Shown in pieces: positions 32,771 to 40,810 of a stretch of DNA of 64,000 nt (position 1 is its first letter; every line of letters begins with the position of its first letter). Origin of the DNA: Paenibacillus albidus (lineage in GTDB: Bacteria > Bacillota > Bacilli > Paenibacillales > Paenibacillaceae); contig NZ_BMKR01000019.1 of assembly GCF_014644435.1 (NCBI RefSeq), forward strand, positions 61,590 through 125,589. Direction: 5' to 3'. Made by a program: the position numbers and the translations under genes. Under the pieces are notes generated by a model. The model was not told the DNA's origin and did no database searches. It saw only the letters and a list, made by a program, of their open reading frames with translations.

Positions 32771-33508
32771 GTGAATACGAAGACGAAGACTACCCTGTTT
32801 TCCCGGGAAATAACGTATGGAAAAAAGGATGTTGCCGAGCTGGAAAGAGCTTCGATCAAAGTGCAGCTTATCTACGACAAGGCACTGTTCATGCTTCATG
32901 AATACCTTCCGGAATCCTTATGGGATGCCTGGATTGGCGTACCTTACAGTATTATTTCATCGCTTTACAAAGGGAATAATGACAGTGGAACTATATTTCA
33001 AAAGTGGATTCAAAGCCCTGCCGGCTGGAAATGTATCGGGTGTGAACGGCATTGTCTGGAGTCGGCGGCATCACCTCAGCAGCCTCTCCCCTTTGGTCAA
33101 CCGCGTCAATATACATTCCATAATGGCATCCGCCAAAGTATGGTGCTCCAGGCTGTGATCTGGTCAATGTATGAGAATATTGTGCTGTTTCAGCCTTTTC
33201 TGGGTGATGAGCCGTTTTTTGATCAGGAGGAGTTGAACACGATTTCCACTTATTTTGTTCCCACCTATCTCAGTGAAGTCCCGCTGCTGGAACGTACCAA
33301 ACCTTCCAAAGTATATAAGGACGGACACATCTCCGTTTATCAGGAATTCATATCCGCTCCGGACCTTGTGCTGCAGTGGAATGGCGGTCTGACGGAAGGC
33401 CGGTGGATGACAGGTGTATATATGGATCAATCCCGGTTTGCGGGGCTCGGCCCTTATTTGAAAGATGCGCAGGGTAAAAGGACGTATATGCAGGCTTGTG
33501 TACTATAA
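32771..33508 (+). CDS. Unrecognised protein with CxxCxxxC motif, 245 aa
   Basis: GTG 32771 is preferred because AGGAGG ends 8 nt upstream; ATG 32765 is only 2 nt from it, and ATG 32705 lacks a site. No family recognised. The protein is soluble with an all-alpha/beta look. Near residue 86 it has GWKCIGCERHCLES (Cys88, Cys91, Cys95), a C-x2-C-x3-C arrangement that could bind zinc or an Fe-S cluster, within a segment rich in Trp and Tyr. It lies 125 bp before ric, which encodes an Fe-S repair protein. A metal-related role is only a guess. Confidence 0.7.
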   Translation: MNTKTKTTLFSREITYGKKDVAELERASIKVQLIYDKALFMLHEYLPESLWDAWIGVPYSIISSLYKGNNDSGTIFQKWIQSPAGWKCIGCERHCLESAASPQQPLPFGQPRQYTFHNGIRQSMVLQAVIWSMYENIVLFQPFLGDEPFFDQEELNTISTYFVPTYLSEVPLLERTKPSKVYKDGHISVYQEFISAPDLVLQWNGGLTEGRWMTGVYMDQSRFAGLGPYLKDAQGKRTYMQACVL

Positions 33509-33595
33509 AACTTAAAATTGTTTTATTCATAAAAGAGATATAATTTTAGTGCGTATAATCACAAGGAAAACCGCCTTCAAGGGTTAATGTGAAAG

Positions 33596-33611
33596 AGTGA
33601 TATAATTCACA
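33596..33611. promoter_or_regulatory. FNR-like box with TATAAT core before ric
   Basis: AGTGA-TATAAT-TCACA matches TGTGA-N6-TCACA in nine of ten positions. The six-base spacer is itself a perfect -10 hexamer (33601-33606). Confidence 0.45.
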
Positions 33612-33633
33612 TCATCCCAAGGAGGAACTTATA

Positions 33634-34368
33634 ATGACGAACCCACAATATAATGATAGAACTCCCGAAACACATCAAGACCGCTTTACAGGCGACGTAA
33701 TGGTCAGAGATATTGTTCTGCAATTCCCCAAATCAGCGGATTATTTCAAAGAACAACGGATCGATTTCTGCTGCGGGGGTGCGAGACCTCTGGCTGATGC
33801 GGCTGCCGAGCGCGGTCTGAACACTGACGAGGTTATTGGAGCCCTGCACAAACTGCTTGAGGAGCATCCCGTTCTTGAAGAAGAGAAGGTCTGGAACCAT
33901 GCAGATTCTGCAGCTCTGGTAGAGCATATTGTAACCAAACATCATGGCTACTTGCGTGAAGAACTGCCTCGAATCGGTCAAAACGTAACCAAAGTATTCC
34001 GTGTGCATGGGGGAGATTCCCCACATTTGGCCGAACTCTACAATCTATATAATAAACTGCAGGATGAGCTGCTTCAGCATACTGCGAAAGAAGAAGCAAG
34101 CGAGTTCCCCAAGCTGCTGGCCTATGATGCCAATCCGAGCGAACAAAGCCGTATGGAGGTGAAGAATCTGCTCCAGGTACTTGAAGGAGAACATGATGGC
34201 GCAGGTGAGCTGCTGAGACAAATTCGCCAAATCACCGATGACTTCACTCCTCCGGCCCATGCCTGCACCACCTACCGTTTAACCTATGCCCGGCTGGAAG
34301 AGCTGGAAGGCATGACCTTTGAGCATGTTCATTTGGAGAACAATATCCTGTTTCCAAGATATCAGTAA
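33634..34368 (+). CDS. ric: Iron-sulfur cluster repair di-iron protein (Ric/ScdA/YtfE)
   Basis: 244 residues, full length. The N-terminal DUF542/ScdA-N domain has FPKSADYFKEQRIDFCCGG (Cys46-Cys47). It is followed by a hemerythrin-like HHE four-helix domain with histidines in EHIVTKHHGYLREELP, LQHTAKEEASEFP, EGEHDGAGE and TFEHVHLENNILFPR. It repairs Fe-S clusters damaged by nitric oxide or oxidants. AAGGAGG precedes the ATG. Its closeness to the nitrite reductase genes fits a nitrosative-stress role. Confidence 0.96.
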   Translation: MTNPQYNDRTPETHQDRFTGDVMVRDIVLQFPKSADYFKEQRIDFCCGGARPLADAAAERGLNTDEVIGALHKLLEEHPVLEEEKVWNHADSAALVEHIVTKHHGYLREELPRIGQNVTKVFRVHGGDSPHLAELYNLYNKLQDELLQHTAKEEASEFPKLLAYDANPSEQSRMEVKNLLQVLEGEHDGAGELLRQIRQITDDFTPPAHACTTYRLTYARLEELEGMTFEHVHLENNILFPRYQ

Positions 34369-34489
34369 CGTACAGGCCCCGGGCAACCGGGGCTATTCCG
34401 GTTATGCCGTTGGCTGAACTACGGTTTCTCCGCTGCCCTCGATCCTTTTGTTGAGAACGAATTGAGTTTGCGTTATCCTACAGTAGACA

Positions 34490-34541
34490 GCATGTATTGT
34501 TACTACATGCCTGGCTCACTGCTGCCGGTGGTCGCCAGGCA
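34490..34541 (+). other. Adjacent hairpins in the leader of the DUF4430-like gene
   Basis: GCATGTA-TTGTTAC-TACATGC (34490-34510) is followed by TGCCTGGC (34508-34515) pairing with GCCAGGCA (34534-34541). The two stems share three bases, so they compete at the join. The second ends just before GGGAGAAGG. Confidence 0.4.
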
Positions 34542-34561
34542 GGGAGAAGGCGGTGCCGGTA

Positions 34562-35272
34562 ATGCCCATAATACCTTTGAGGCGTTTGATGTTAGGACTA
34601 ATTCTTATTTTGATTTCGGGCGGATGTTCTTCCGTTGCAAGTGGAGGAGCAAATGTCAACACAGGTAGAGCCGATCCGGCAGCTGGTCCGGTGCTTTCCC
34701 TTTTAGTTGGCGGCAATACGCTTGACGCTGGTTTGGAGAATAAACTGAGTGGTGTGTACAGAAACGGGATAACCATAATGGAGCTGCTGAAAGGCAGCGG
34801 TATTGTAGTTTTCGACGAGGAGGGTAAGCACATCCGGTCGGTAAACAGGATTTCGCTCAGCCATGAACTTGAATGGGAGCTTAGGCTGAACGGCAAGGTG
34901 ACTACTGCTGCAGAATGGAACCAAGTGGTGGAGAATAACGCCAAGTTTACGATTTCAGCCCATACCGCTGGTGGAGAAGAAGTTCTGCAGCCGATAATTC
35001 TGGCTGTGAATGGAGGCAACAGGCAGACGGAGCTGACACATTCATACGTTATGGTACATACGGAGGATCTAACGGTTAGAAGTCTGCTCAAGAAGAGCAG
35101 ATTTATCCGGATGGCAGAGGATAACAAGACGCTGGTATCCGTGCTGGATTATAAGCCGCTAAGCAATGAAATGTGGATGCTTCAGGTTAACGGGAAGCCG
35201 CTGCTGGAGAGCGGAATGGACATGAAGCTCAGGCCGCAGGACGAGTTGGAAGTAAACCTTGTGACACGTTAA
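34562..35272 (+). CDS. Lipoprotein with two DUF4430-like (beta-grasp) domains
   Basis: 236 residues from ATG 34562; an ATG at 34589 with GAGG 6 nt upstream is a real alternative. A lipoprotein signal (MLGLILILISGGC) precedes two repeats of a ubiquitin-like fold. The first is LLVGGNTLDAGLENKLSG with ITIMELLKGSGIVVFDEEG and WELRLNGK (to about residue 115); the second is LTVRSLLKKSRFI with WMLQVNGKPLLESG. The WxLxxNGK motif is typical of DUF4430, found in transcobalamin-like and surface-binding proteins. Ligand unknown. Confidence 0.75.
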   Translation: MPIIPLRRLMLGLILILISGGCSSVASGGANVNTGRADPAAGPVLSLLVGGNTLDAGLENKLSGVYRNGITIMELLKGSGIVVFDEEGKHIRSVNRISLSHELEWELRLNGKVTTAAEWNQVVENNAKFTISAHTAGGEEVLQPIILAVNGGNRQTELTHSYVMVHTEDLTVRSLLKKSRFIRMAEDNKTLVSVLDYKPLSNEMWMLQVNGKPLLESGMDMKLRPQDELEVNLVTR

Positions 35273-35289
35273 TCATAAATACATAACCA

Positions 35290-35330
35290 CCAGACCTTCT
35301 GTCCAAATAAAGCCGGAGGTCTGGGTATTT
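35290..35330 (+). terminator. Terminator before the nir genes
   Basis: CCAGACCT/AGGTCTGG stem with a 19-nt loop and GTATTT. Confidence 0.65.
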
Positions 35331-35367
35331 ACTTTCTAGTATTAGATGAATAAATTCTGCTAATTGT

Positions 35368-35432
35368 TGTGAAAAAATTCACATTTAATGTGATTTCAAT
35401 CACAAGCGTTCTTTAAATTTAAAACGTATAAT
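35368..35432 (+). promoter_or_regulatory. nirB promoter with two FNR boxes
   Basis: Two perfect boxes, TGTGA-AAAAAT-TCACA (35368-35383) and TGTGA-TTTCAA-TCACA (35389-35404), are 21 bp apart on the same helix face. The -10 TATAAT is at 35427-35432 with no good -35. The nearer box centres about 41.5 bp before the expected start, the class II position. Confidence 0.85.
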
Positions 35433-35489
35433 TTTGTCATAAGAGATGGATTGAGAGAACTTACGAAGCATTTGAGGAGGCACCTAATC

Positions 35490-37916
35490 ATGACGCAGAA
35501 GAGAGAAAAGCTGGTATTGATCGGTAACGGAATGGCTGGAGTCGGCACCATAGAACAAATTTTGAAGCTGGGCGGCAACTATGAGATTACAGTCTTTGGA
35601 AGTGAGCCGCATCCTAACTACAACCGGATCATGTTGTCTTATGTCCTGGAGGGCAGCAAGACGGTGGAAGATATCATTCTTAACGATCTGAACTGGTATA
35701 AAGACAATGGTATCACTCTTCATACGGGAACAACGGTGACACGGATCGACGAAGCCTCCCGCCAGATCATTACGGCGGATGGGATGAGTGTTCCTTACGA
35801 TAAAGTAATTATTGCGACAGGATCGAATTCGTTTATTCTGCCGATTCCGGGCAGCACCAAAGAAGGGGTCGTAGGCTTCCGGGATATTGCCGATTGTGAT
35901 GCTATGCTCGCAGCCGCCAAGCAATACAAGCAAGCGGCGGTTATCGGCGGCGGACTGCTGGGACTTGAAGCAGCCAAAGGTCTTGTTAATCTTGGCATGG
36001 ACGTAACCGTCGTGCATTTGATGGAAGATCTGATGGAGCGTCAGCTGGACCATAATGCTTCCTCGATGCTGCAAGCTGAGCTGGAACGTCAAGGCGTCAA
36101 ATTTGCCATGGGCAAACAAACCGTTGAGTTGACAGGCGAGGAAAGGGTCAGCGGACTCCGTTTCAGCGACGGCACTGAGCTCGCAGCTGATTTCGTGGTC
36201 ATGGCGGTTGGTATTAAGCCTAATGTGGCCGTGGCCGCAGCCAGCGGCATTACCGTCAACCGCGGGATTGTCGTGAATGATTATCTGCAAACATCAATGC
36301 ACAATGTATTCTCTGTAGGTGAATGTACGGAACACCGCGGAGCTTGTTATGGTCTGGTAGCACCGCTGTTTGAGCAGGGGATGGTGCTCGCGAAACATCT
36401 GTGCGGGGCCGATACGAAACCGTATGAAGGTTCCGTGGTTTCCACTAAGCTGAAGATTTCCGGAGTAGATGTGTTCTCAGCCGGTGAGTTTATCGAATCT
36501 GCCGAGCATACGGTTATTTCGGCCAAAGATGACTGGAAGAAAACCTACAAGAAGATTTTGCTCAAGAATAACATCATTGTCGGAGCGGTATTGTTCGGAG
36601 ATGTCACCGAATCTGCGAATTTGCAGAAGCTGGTGAAGCAAGGCACCGAGATGACGGATGAAATTTATGCCGAACTGATGGGCACAGGCTGCTGCGGCAG
36701 TGGTGGAGCGAAGAAAACGATGGCTGTCGAAACAATGGCCGATGAAGAAATCGTCTGTGGCTGTAACGGGGTTACCAAGAAGGCAATCGTGGATGCGGTG
36801 ACCGAGAACGGCTTCACAACGGTTGACGAAATCAAGGCCTGCACCGGGGCTACCCGCTCTTGCGGCGGATGTAAGCCGGTCGTGGAACAAATCCTGCAAT
36901 TTGTACTGGGTGACAGCTTCCAGCAAAGTGCGAAGCAAGGCATCTGTACTTGTACTCCGCTGAGCCGTGATGAGATTGTGGCGGAAATTACGGCCAAGGG
37001 CTTAAAAACAACCAAAGAAGTAATGAATGTACTGGGCTGGAAACAAGAAGAAGGCTGCTCGAAATGCCGTCCGGCCATCAACTACTACCTGGGCATGATC
37101 GCACCGGATACACATGAGGATGAGAAGGAATCACGTTTTGTAAATGAAAGAATGGGTGCCAATATCCAAAAAGACGGAACCTACACCGTTATTCCGCGCA
37201 TGTACGGCGGGGTTACCACACCTGAGGATTTGAAGAAAATTGCCGATGTCTCGCTTAAATATGATGTGAAAGTCGTCAAAGTTACCGGCGGCCAACGTCT
37301 CGACCTGATAGGTGTGAAAAAAGAAGACCTGCCCAAAGTATGGGAAGAGCTGGATATGCCTTCAGGTTATGGGTATGCCAAATCCCTGCGTACGGTTAAG
37401 ACTTGTGTGGGATCGCAGTTCTGCCGTTTCGGTACTCAGGATTCCATGGGTATGGGTGCTCTCATGGAGCGCAAATACGAGCGTCTTGATTTTCCGGCCA
37501 AATTCAAAATGGCTGTCAACGGTTGCCCGCGTAACTGTGCGGAATCTTGCACCAAGGATATCGGTATCGTCGGCAACGACGGGGGCTGGGAGATCTTTAT
37601 CGGCGGGAATGGCGGGATCAAGCCGCGGATCGCAGATTCGTTCTGCAAGGTGAAGACGGATGAAGAACTGATTGAAGTGTGTTCCGCTGTAATGCAATAC
37701 TACCGTGAAACAGGCAACTATCTGGAAAGAACCTCCGAGTGGGTGGAACGGATGGGTCTGGAGACGATCGGGGCAGCTATTCTGGATGATGAAGTGAATC
37801 GTAAAGCACTGGCTGCACGGATTGATTTTGCCCTGGCTCAAGTTTCGGACCCTTGGAAAAAATTGCTGAAAGACGATCCTACGCGCAAGGCGCTTTTTGA
37901 AGAAGCCAGAGTGTAA
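35490..37916 (+). CDS. nirB: NAD(P)H-dependent nitrite reductase large subunit
   Basis: 808 residues from ATG 35490 (GGAGG 9 nt upstream). It reduces nitrite to ammonium in the cytoplasm. Order: FAD/NAD reductase (about 5-310, LVLIGNGMAGVGTIEQIL), two BFD-like [2Fe-2S] modules (about 420-470 with CGCNGVTKKAI and SCGGCKP; about 488-535 with CTCTPLSRDE and GCSKCRP), and the sirohaem/[4Fe-4S] half (about 550-790) with Cys639 and Cys645 (TCVGSQFC) and Cys679 and Cys683 (NGCPRNC). Behind perfect FNR boxes, it is probably a dissimilatory or detoxifying enzyme. Confidence 0.96.
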   Translation: MTQKREKLVLIGNGMAGVGTIEQILKLGGNYEITVFGSEPHPNYNRIMLSYVLEGSKTVEDIILNDLNWYKDNGITLHTGTTVTRIDEASRQIITADGMSVPYDKVIIATGSNSFILPIPGSTKEGVVGFRDIADCDAMLAAAKQYKQAAVIGGGLLGLEAAKGLVNLGMDVTVVHLMEDLMERQLDHNASSMLQAELERQGVKFAMGKQTVELTGEERVSGLRFSDGTELAADFVVMAVGIKPNVAVAAASGITVNRGIVVNDYLQTSMHNVFSVGECTEHRGACYGLVAPLFEQGMVLAKHLCGADTKPYEGSVVSTKLKISGVDVFSAGEFIESAEHTVISAKDDWKKTYKKILLKNNIIVGAVLFGDVTESANLQKLVKQGTEMTDEIYAELMGTGCCGSGGAKKTMAVETMADEEIVCGCNGVTKKAIVDAVTENGFTTVDEIKACTGATRSCGGCKPVVEQILQFVLGDSFQQSAKQGICTCTPLSRDEIVAEITAKGLKTTKEVMNVLGWKQEEGCSKCRPAINYYLGMIAPDTHEDEKESRFVNERMGANIQKDGTYTVIPRMYGGVTTPEDLKKIADVSLKYDVKVVKVTGGQRLDLIGVKKEDLPKVWEELDMPSGYGYAKSLRTVKTCVGSQFCRFGTQDSMGMGALMERKYERLDFPAKFKMAVNGCPRNCAESCTKDIGIVGNDGGWEIFIGGNGGIKPRIADSFCKVKTDEELIEVCSAVMQYYRETGNYLERTSEWVERMGLETIGAAILDDEVNRKALAARIDFALAQVSDPWKKLLKDDPTRKALFEEARV

Positions 37917-37942
37917 ATCAGAGACCAAAGGAGAGAGACTCG

Positions 37943-38263
37943 ATGGAATTAACCATTCAAGATTACGCTATTGGAACAGTGCAGGATTTCCTGCTGCAAA
38001 TTGGACGTGTGGTCGTGGCCGGAAATAAGGAATTGGCTGTATTCCGCACCTCTGAAGGGACTCTGTATGCTGTGGAGAACCGCAGTCCGCATCCCAAAGG
38101 CGGTCCTCTTGCAGAAGGCATCGTATCGGGATATTACCTCTATGACCCTCTGTATGACTGGAAGATTGATCTGCGCAGCGGTGAGGTGCAGGCTCCGGAT
38201 CATGGGCAAGTGAAGACTTTCCCGGTTAAGGTGGAGAACGGGAGCGTAAAAGTCAGCTTGTAG
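37943..38263 (+). CDS. nirD: Nitrite reductase small subunit
   Basis: 106 residues with a Rieske-like fold: VVVAGNKELAVFRTSEGTLYA, then NRSPHPKGGPLAEGIVSGYYLYDPLYDWKIDL. The positions of the Rieske ligands read S-P-H and D-P-L-Y-D, so both cysteines and one histidine are missing and no [2Fe-2S] centre can form. Ligand loss is, to my knowledge, common among NirD proteins. It starts 26 bp after nirB with AAAGGAGAGA. Confidence 0.92.
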   Translation: MELTIQDYAIGTVQDFLLQIGRVVVAGNKELAVFRTSEGTLYAVENRSPHPKGGPLAEGIVSGYYLYDPLYDWKIDLRSGEVQAPDHGQVKTFPVKVENGSVKVSL

Positions 38264-38307
38264 AGACATTTAATCATTATTGACTAGAAATGGCGGGGTG
38301 GAACCTT

Positions 38308-39096
38308 ATGTTCACACAGAGCGTGGAGAACATCGTTGAGACTGCGGTCAGCAAACGCGACGCAATGAATAAAAACTTGCCCAGGTATTTACTGGCGGCC
38401 ATGTTGGCCGGAGCTTATGTAGGTATCGGCATTATCCTGATTTTTTCACTTGGAGCACCGCTGGCGGCTATCAAATCCCCATTTCAGCCGCTGATTATGG
38501 GCGCTTCCTTCGGAATTGCTCTGACCCTGGTAGTATTTGCAGGCTCGGAGCTGTTCACCGGCAATAATATGTTTTTTACCGCAAGTACGCTTGCCGGCAG
38601 AACCAGTGTACTGGATACCTTGAAGAACTGGGTGATCGTATTCATCGGCAATGTTGCAGGTGCTGTAATTCTGGCCTTGCTGATTCGCGGAACCGGCCTG
38701 TTTAGCAGCGCTCCTCCGGAACATTTGATCTTTGCAGCGGCAGCCAAAAAAATGAGCCTGCCCTTCTCCGAATTGTTTTTTCGTGGAATACTCTGTAACT
38801 GGCTGGTCTGTCTGGCTTTGTGGATGTCCTCACGAGCCAAAAGCGAAACGGCCAAGCTTGTGCTGATCTGGTGGTGTCTGTTCGCCTTCATCGCCAGCGG
38901 TTATGAGCACAGTGTAGCCAATATGACACTGCTGAGTGTAGCTGTAGTGCTCCCGAACCATCCGGAAACCATCACCATTGCCGGCTGGCTGCACAACATG
39001 ATCCCGGTCACGCTGGGCAATATTATTGGCGGCGGCGTGTTCGTCGGTATGGCTTATTGGCTGATTTCCCCTGTACGGGGCTTAAGCAAGAAATAG
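38308..39096 (+). CDS. nirC: Formate/nitrite transporter family protein
   Basis: 262 residues from ATG 38308 (GGGGTGG 6 nt upstream). Six membrane spans and the FNT-family signatures GIGIILIFSLGAPLA, AGSELFTGNNMFF (about 78-90), NWLVCLALWMSSRAK and SGYEHSVANMTLL (about 196-208, the pore His). With nirBD in front it most likely carries nitrite. It is followed by a strong terminator. Confidence 0.93.
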   Translation: MFTQSVENIVETAVSKRDAMNKNLPRYLLAAMLAGAYVGIGIILIFSLGAPLAAIKSPFQPLIMGASFGIALTLVVFAGSELFTGNNMFFTASTLAGRTSVLDTLKNWVIVFIGNVAGAVILALLIRGTGLFSSAPPEHLIFAAAAKKMSLPFSELFFRGILCNWLVCLALWMSSRAKSETAKLVLIWWCLFAFIASGYEHSVANMTLLSVAVVLPNHPETITIAGWLHNMIPVTLGNIIGGGVFVGMAYWLISPVRGLSKK

Positions 39097-39130
39097 AACA
39101 GAAGACATGGGCGTATTAGAATGCATAGAA

Positions 39131-39168
39131 GCTGTTCCCGGGCACTGCCGGGGGACGGCTTTTTTTTA
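39131..39168 (+). terminator. nir operon terminator
   Basis: GCTGTTCCCGG/CCGGGGGACGGC and eight T. Confidence 0.85.
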
Positions 39169-39172
39169 TTGG

Positions 39173-39424
39173 GGAAATTATGCAATGTACAAAAATGTGG
39201 ATATCTTGGAAGCTTCAGATGATATAGCGGTGCAGGGGGATTGGGCTCCATTAGCGGAGTGAAGCGGACAGAGAAGACCCTATTTTGCGAAAAAGTCTGC
39301 TTTCCTGGGGGATTCGGACTCAGGAGCCGTTATAACGATCGATTGAGCTTAGAATGAGGGGGACAGGACAATTAGCGGAATCTCTGTCCGTTTAACCTGC
39401 TGAATAGACGAATTCTCCCCAATA
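39173..39424. repeat. Dispersed repeat of about 250 bp, copy 2
   Basis: Second copy of the repeat at 11148-11402, same orientation relative to the plus strand, beginning five bases after the nir terminator. GGCTCC (39244-39249), CGGACAGAGA (39265-39274), GGAGCC (39323-39328) and TCTCTGTCCG (39381-39390) are all conserved. Confidence 0.9.
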
Positions 39425-39694
39425 GTTATAATGAACGAAACCGACTGCACTTTGCATCATGTAGGTTGAATTTGGCAATGACTGAGATGAAGTCCGCAGC
39501 ACCTCTGTCCGTTACTGACACCTTGACTGTCTGCTGGCTGGCTGTTGAAGAGAGCGGCTACTTGGGGTGTGTAAGGGGGCGATAGTCAGCAGATGTCGCC
39601 CGAGTGCGCCTCTCCTTTGGTGATTTTGGCAGCAGAATGGTTAAACAGCGGATACCTGCCCAAAAAGGCAGTGCTTTATGATCAATGGGTATGC
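39425..39694. other. Non-coding stretch before the fnr terminator
   Basis: About 270 bp without a convincing frame. It has a partial echo of the neighbouring repeat (CCTCTGTCCGTT near 39506) and nothing else I can name. Confidence 0.4.
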
Positions 39695-39733
39695 AAAAAC
39701 TAAGCAGGCTCCCTGACAGGAACCTGCTTAGCG
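39695..39733 (-). terminator. fnr terminator
   Basis: CTAAGCAGG/CCTGCTTAG stem, T-rich on the minus-strand 3' side. Confidence 0.8.
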
Positions 39734-39797
39734 TTATTATGAAGTATGGAAGGTTATATGTTTCATTGAGGAGAATAGCGGGTATTGGATTATGGCA

Positions 39798-40517
39798 TTA
39801 AATCCGGCAGATCTCGTTCGGACATAATTCACAGTGACAGATCTCCTGCAGCATGCCAAGATCTTTGATGACAATCATACCGTTCTCGTATTCAACCGCA
39901 TCTTTCTTGCGCAGATCGCTCAGCATCCGGTTGACACTTTCACGGGTAGCGCCGATCATGTTGGACAGGTCCGTATGCGTGATTTTTTTGTTGATAAGGA
40001 TATTCTCGCCGCTTTTCTCTCCATAGGTGTTGCCCAGGCGAATCAGTGTGGAGCAAAGCGCACCCGGTTTCCCGTACATCATCAGATCGCGGAACTTCGT
40101 CTGTGTCAGCCGGTGATGAATCCCCATCCATTTCATGAAGTCAATCGCAAAATCGCAATGCTGACAGATCAGGATCTCCAGATCCTTTTGCTCGATGATG
40201 CCGACTTCACTTTCTTCAATCACTTCAGCAGTGAAGCTGTGCTTCGTGCTGAAGAACGGATCGGCTTGCCCGACCATATCCCCGGCTTGATACATATACA
40301 AAATGAGTTCCTTGCCCTCATCAGTAGATTTGGTTAATTTGACACGTCCACGTTTGATATAAAACAATTTATCCGAATAGTCGCCTTCCCAAAACAGGTG
40401 AGACCCTTCTGGGACCATGCGTTCTTTCATTGTAACAAGCAGTCTGTTAAAGTTCTGTTCGGAAAAACAGTTTGTATTCCCGTGGGCTTCGATAACATTG
40501 TAATGTTCCTTAATCAT
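39798..40517 (-). CDS. fnr: Fnr-type oxygen-responsive regulator
   Basis: 239 residues from ATG 40517, 9 nt after AAAGGGG; an upstream ATG at 40526 abuts that site. A jelly-roll domain (about 30-140) and the Crp helix-turn-helix ITHTDLSNMIGATRESVNRMLSDL precede a C-terminal Cys cluster, ICHCELCPNEICRI (Cys227, 229, 232, 237). Bacillus subtilis Fnr holds its [4Fe-4S] cluster with such C-terminal cysteines, unlike the N-terminal ones of E. coli. It probably acts at the FNR boxes near nirB, adhE, pflB, ric and 40631. Confidence 0.95.
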   Translation of the reverse strand: MIKEHYNVIEAHGNTNCFSEQNFNRLLVTMKERMVPEGSHLFWEGDYSDKLFYIKRGRVKLTKSTDEGKELILYMYQAGDMVGQADPFFSTKHSFTAEVIEESEVGIIEQKDLEILICQHCDFAIDFMKWMGIHHRLTQTKFRDLMMYGKPGALCSTLIRLGNTYGEKSGENILINKKITHTDLSNMIGATRESVNRMLSDLRKKDAVEYENGMIVIKDLGMLQEICHCELCPNEICRI

Positions 40518-40630
40518 AATCGACATCCCCTTTATTCCCTCAGTTTTTCAGTAAATTTTAAATTAATTATACCTTGAAAAATCCTCTTTTGGTTGGAAAA
40601 TTTCGAGAAAAAGTGTCGAATTTTTAACAT

Positions 40631-40646
40631 TGTGATAATTTTCACT
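40631..40646. promoter_or_regulatory. FNR box between fnr and the esterase gene
   Basis: TGTGA-TAATTT-TCACT, nine of ten positions. On the plus strand TATGAT at 40666-40671 puts the box near -40 of a rightward promoter. For leftward fnr a TATAAT lies at 40566-40571, about 80 bp away. Confidence 0.65.
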
Positions 40647-40750
40647 TCAAAGCTGTGATATTTAATATGATTTGCACCTAAAAAGAGCTTAAGAATGGTG
40701 ACAGTTCAAAGATTGCATGAGCTGCATTGTCTTGATAGACTTAGTGAATA

Positions 40751-40804
40751 GAGGGACAACCTCCCTCAAATCATATTCTATTCATAAAAAGGAAAGTTTG
40801 AGGG
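40751..40804 (+). other. Competing hairpins over the esterase ribosome site
   Basis: GAGGGA (40751-40756) pairs with TCCCTC (40762-40767). Alternatively CCCTCAAA (40763-40770) pairs with TTTGAGGG (40797-40804), which contains the Shine-Dalgarno of the gene at 40811. The two pairings exclude each other. Confidence 0.45.
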
Positions 40805-40810
40805 CTAAGG

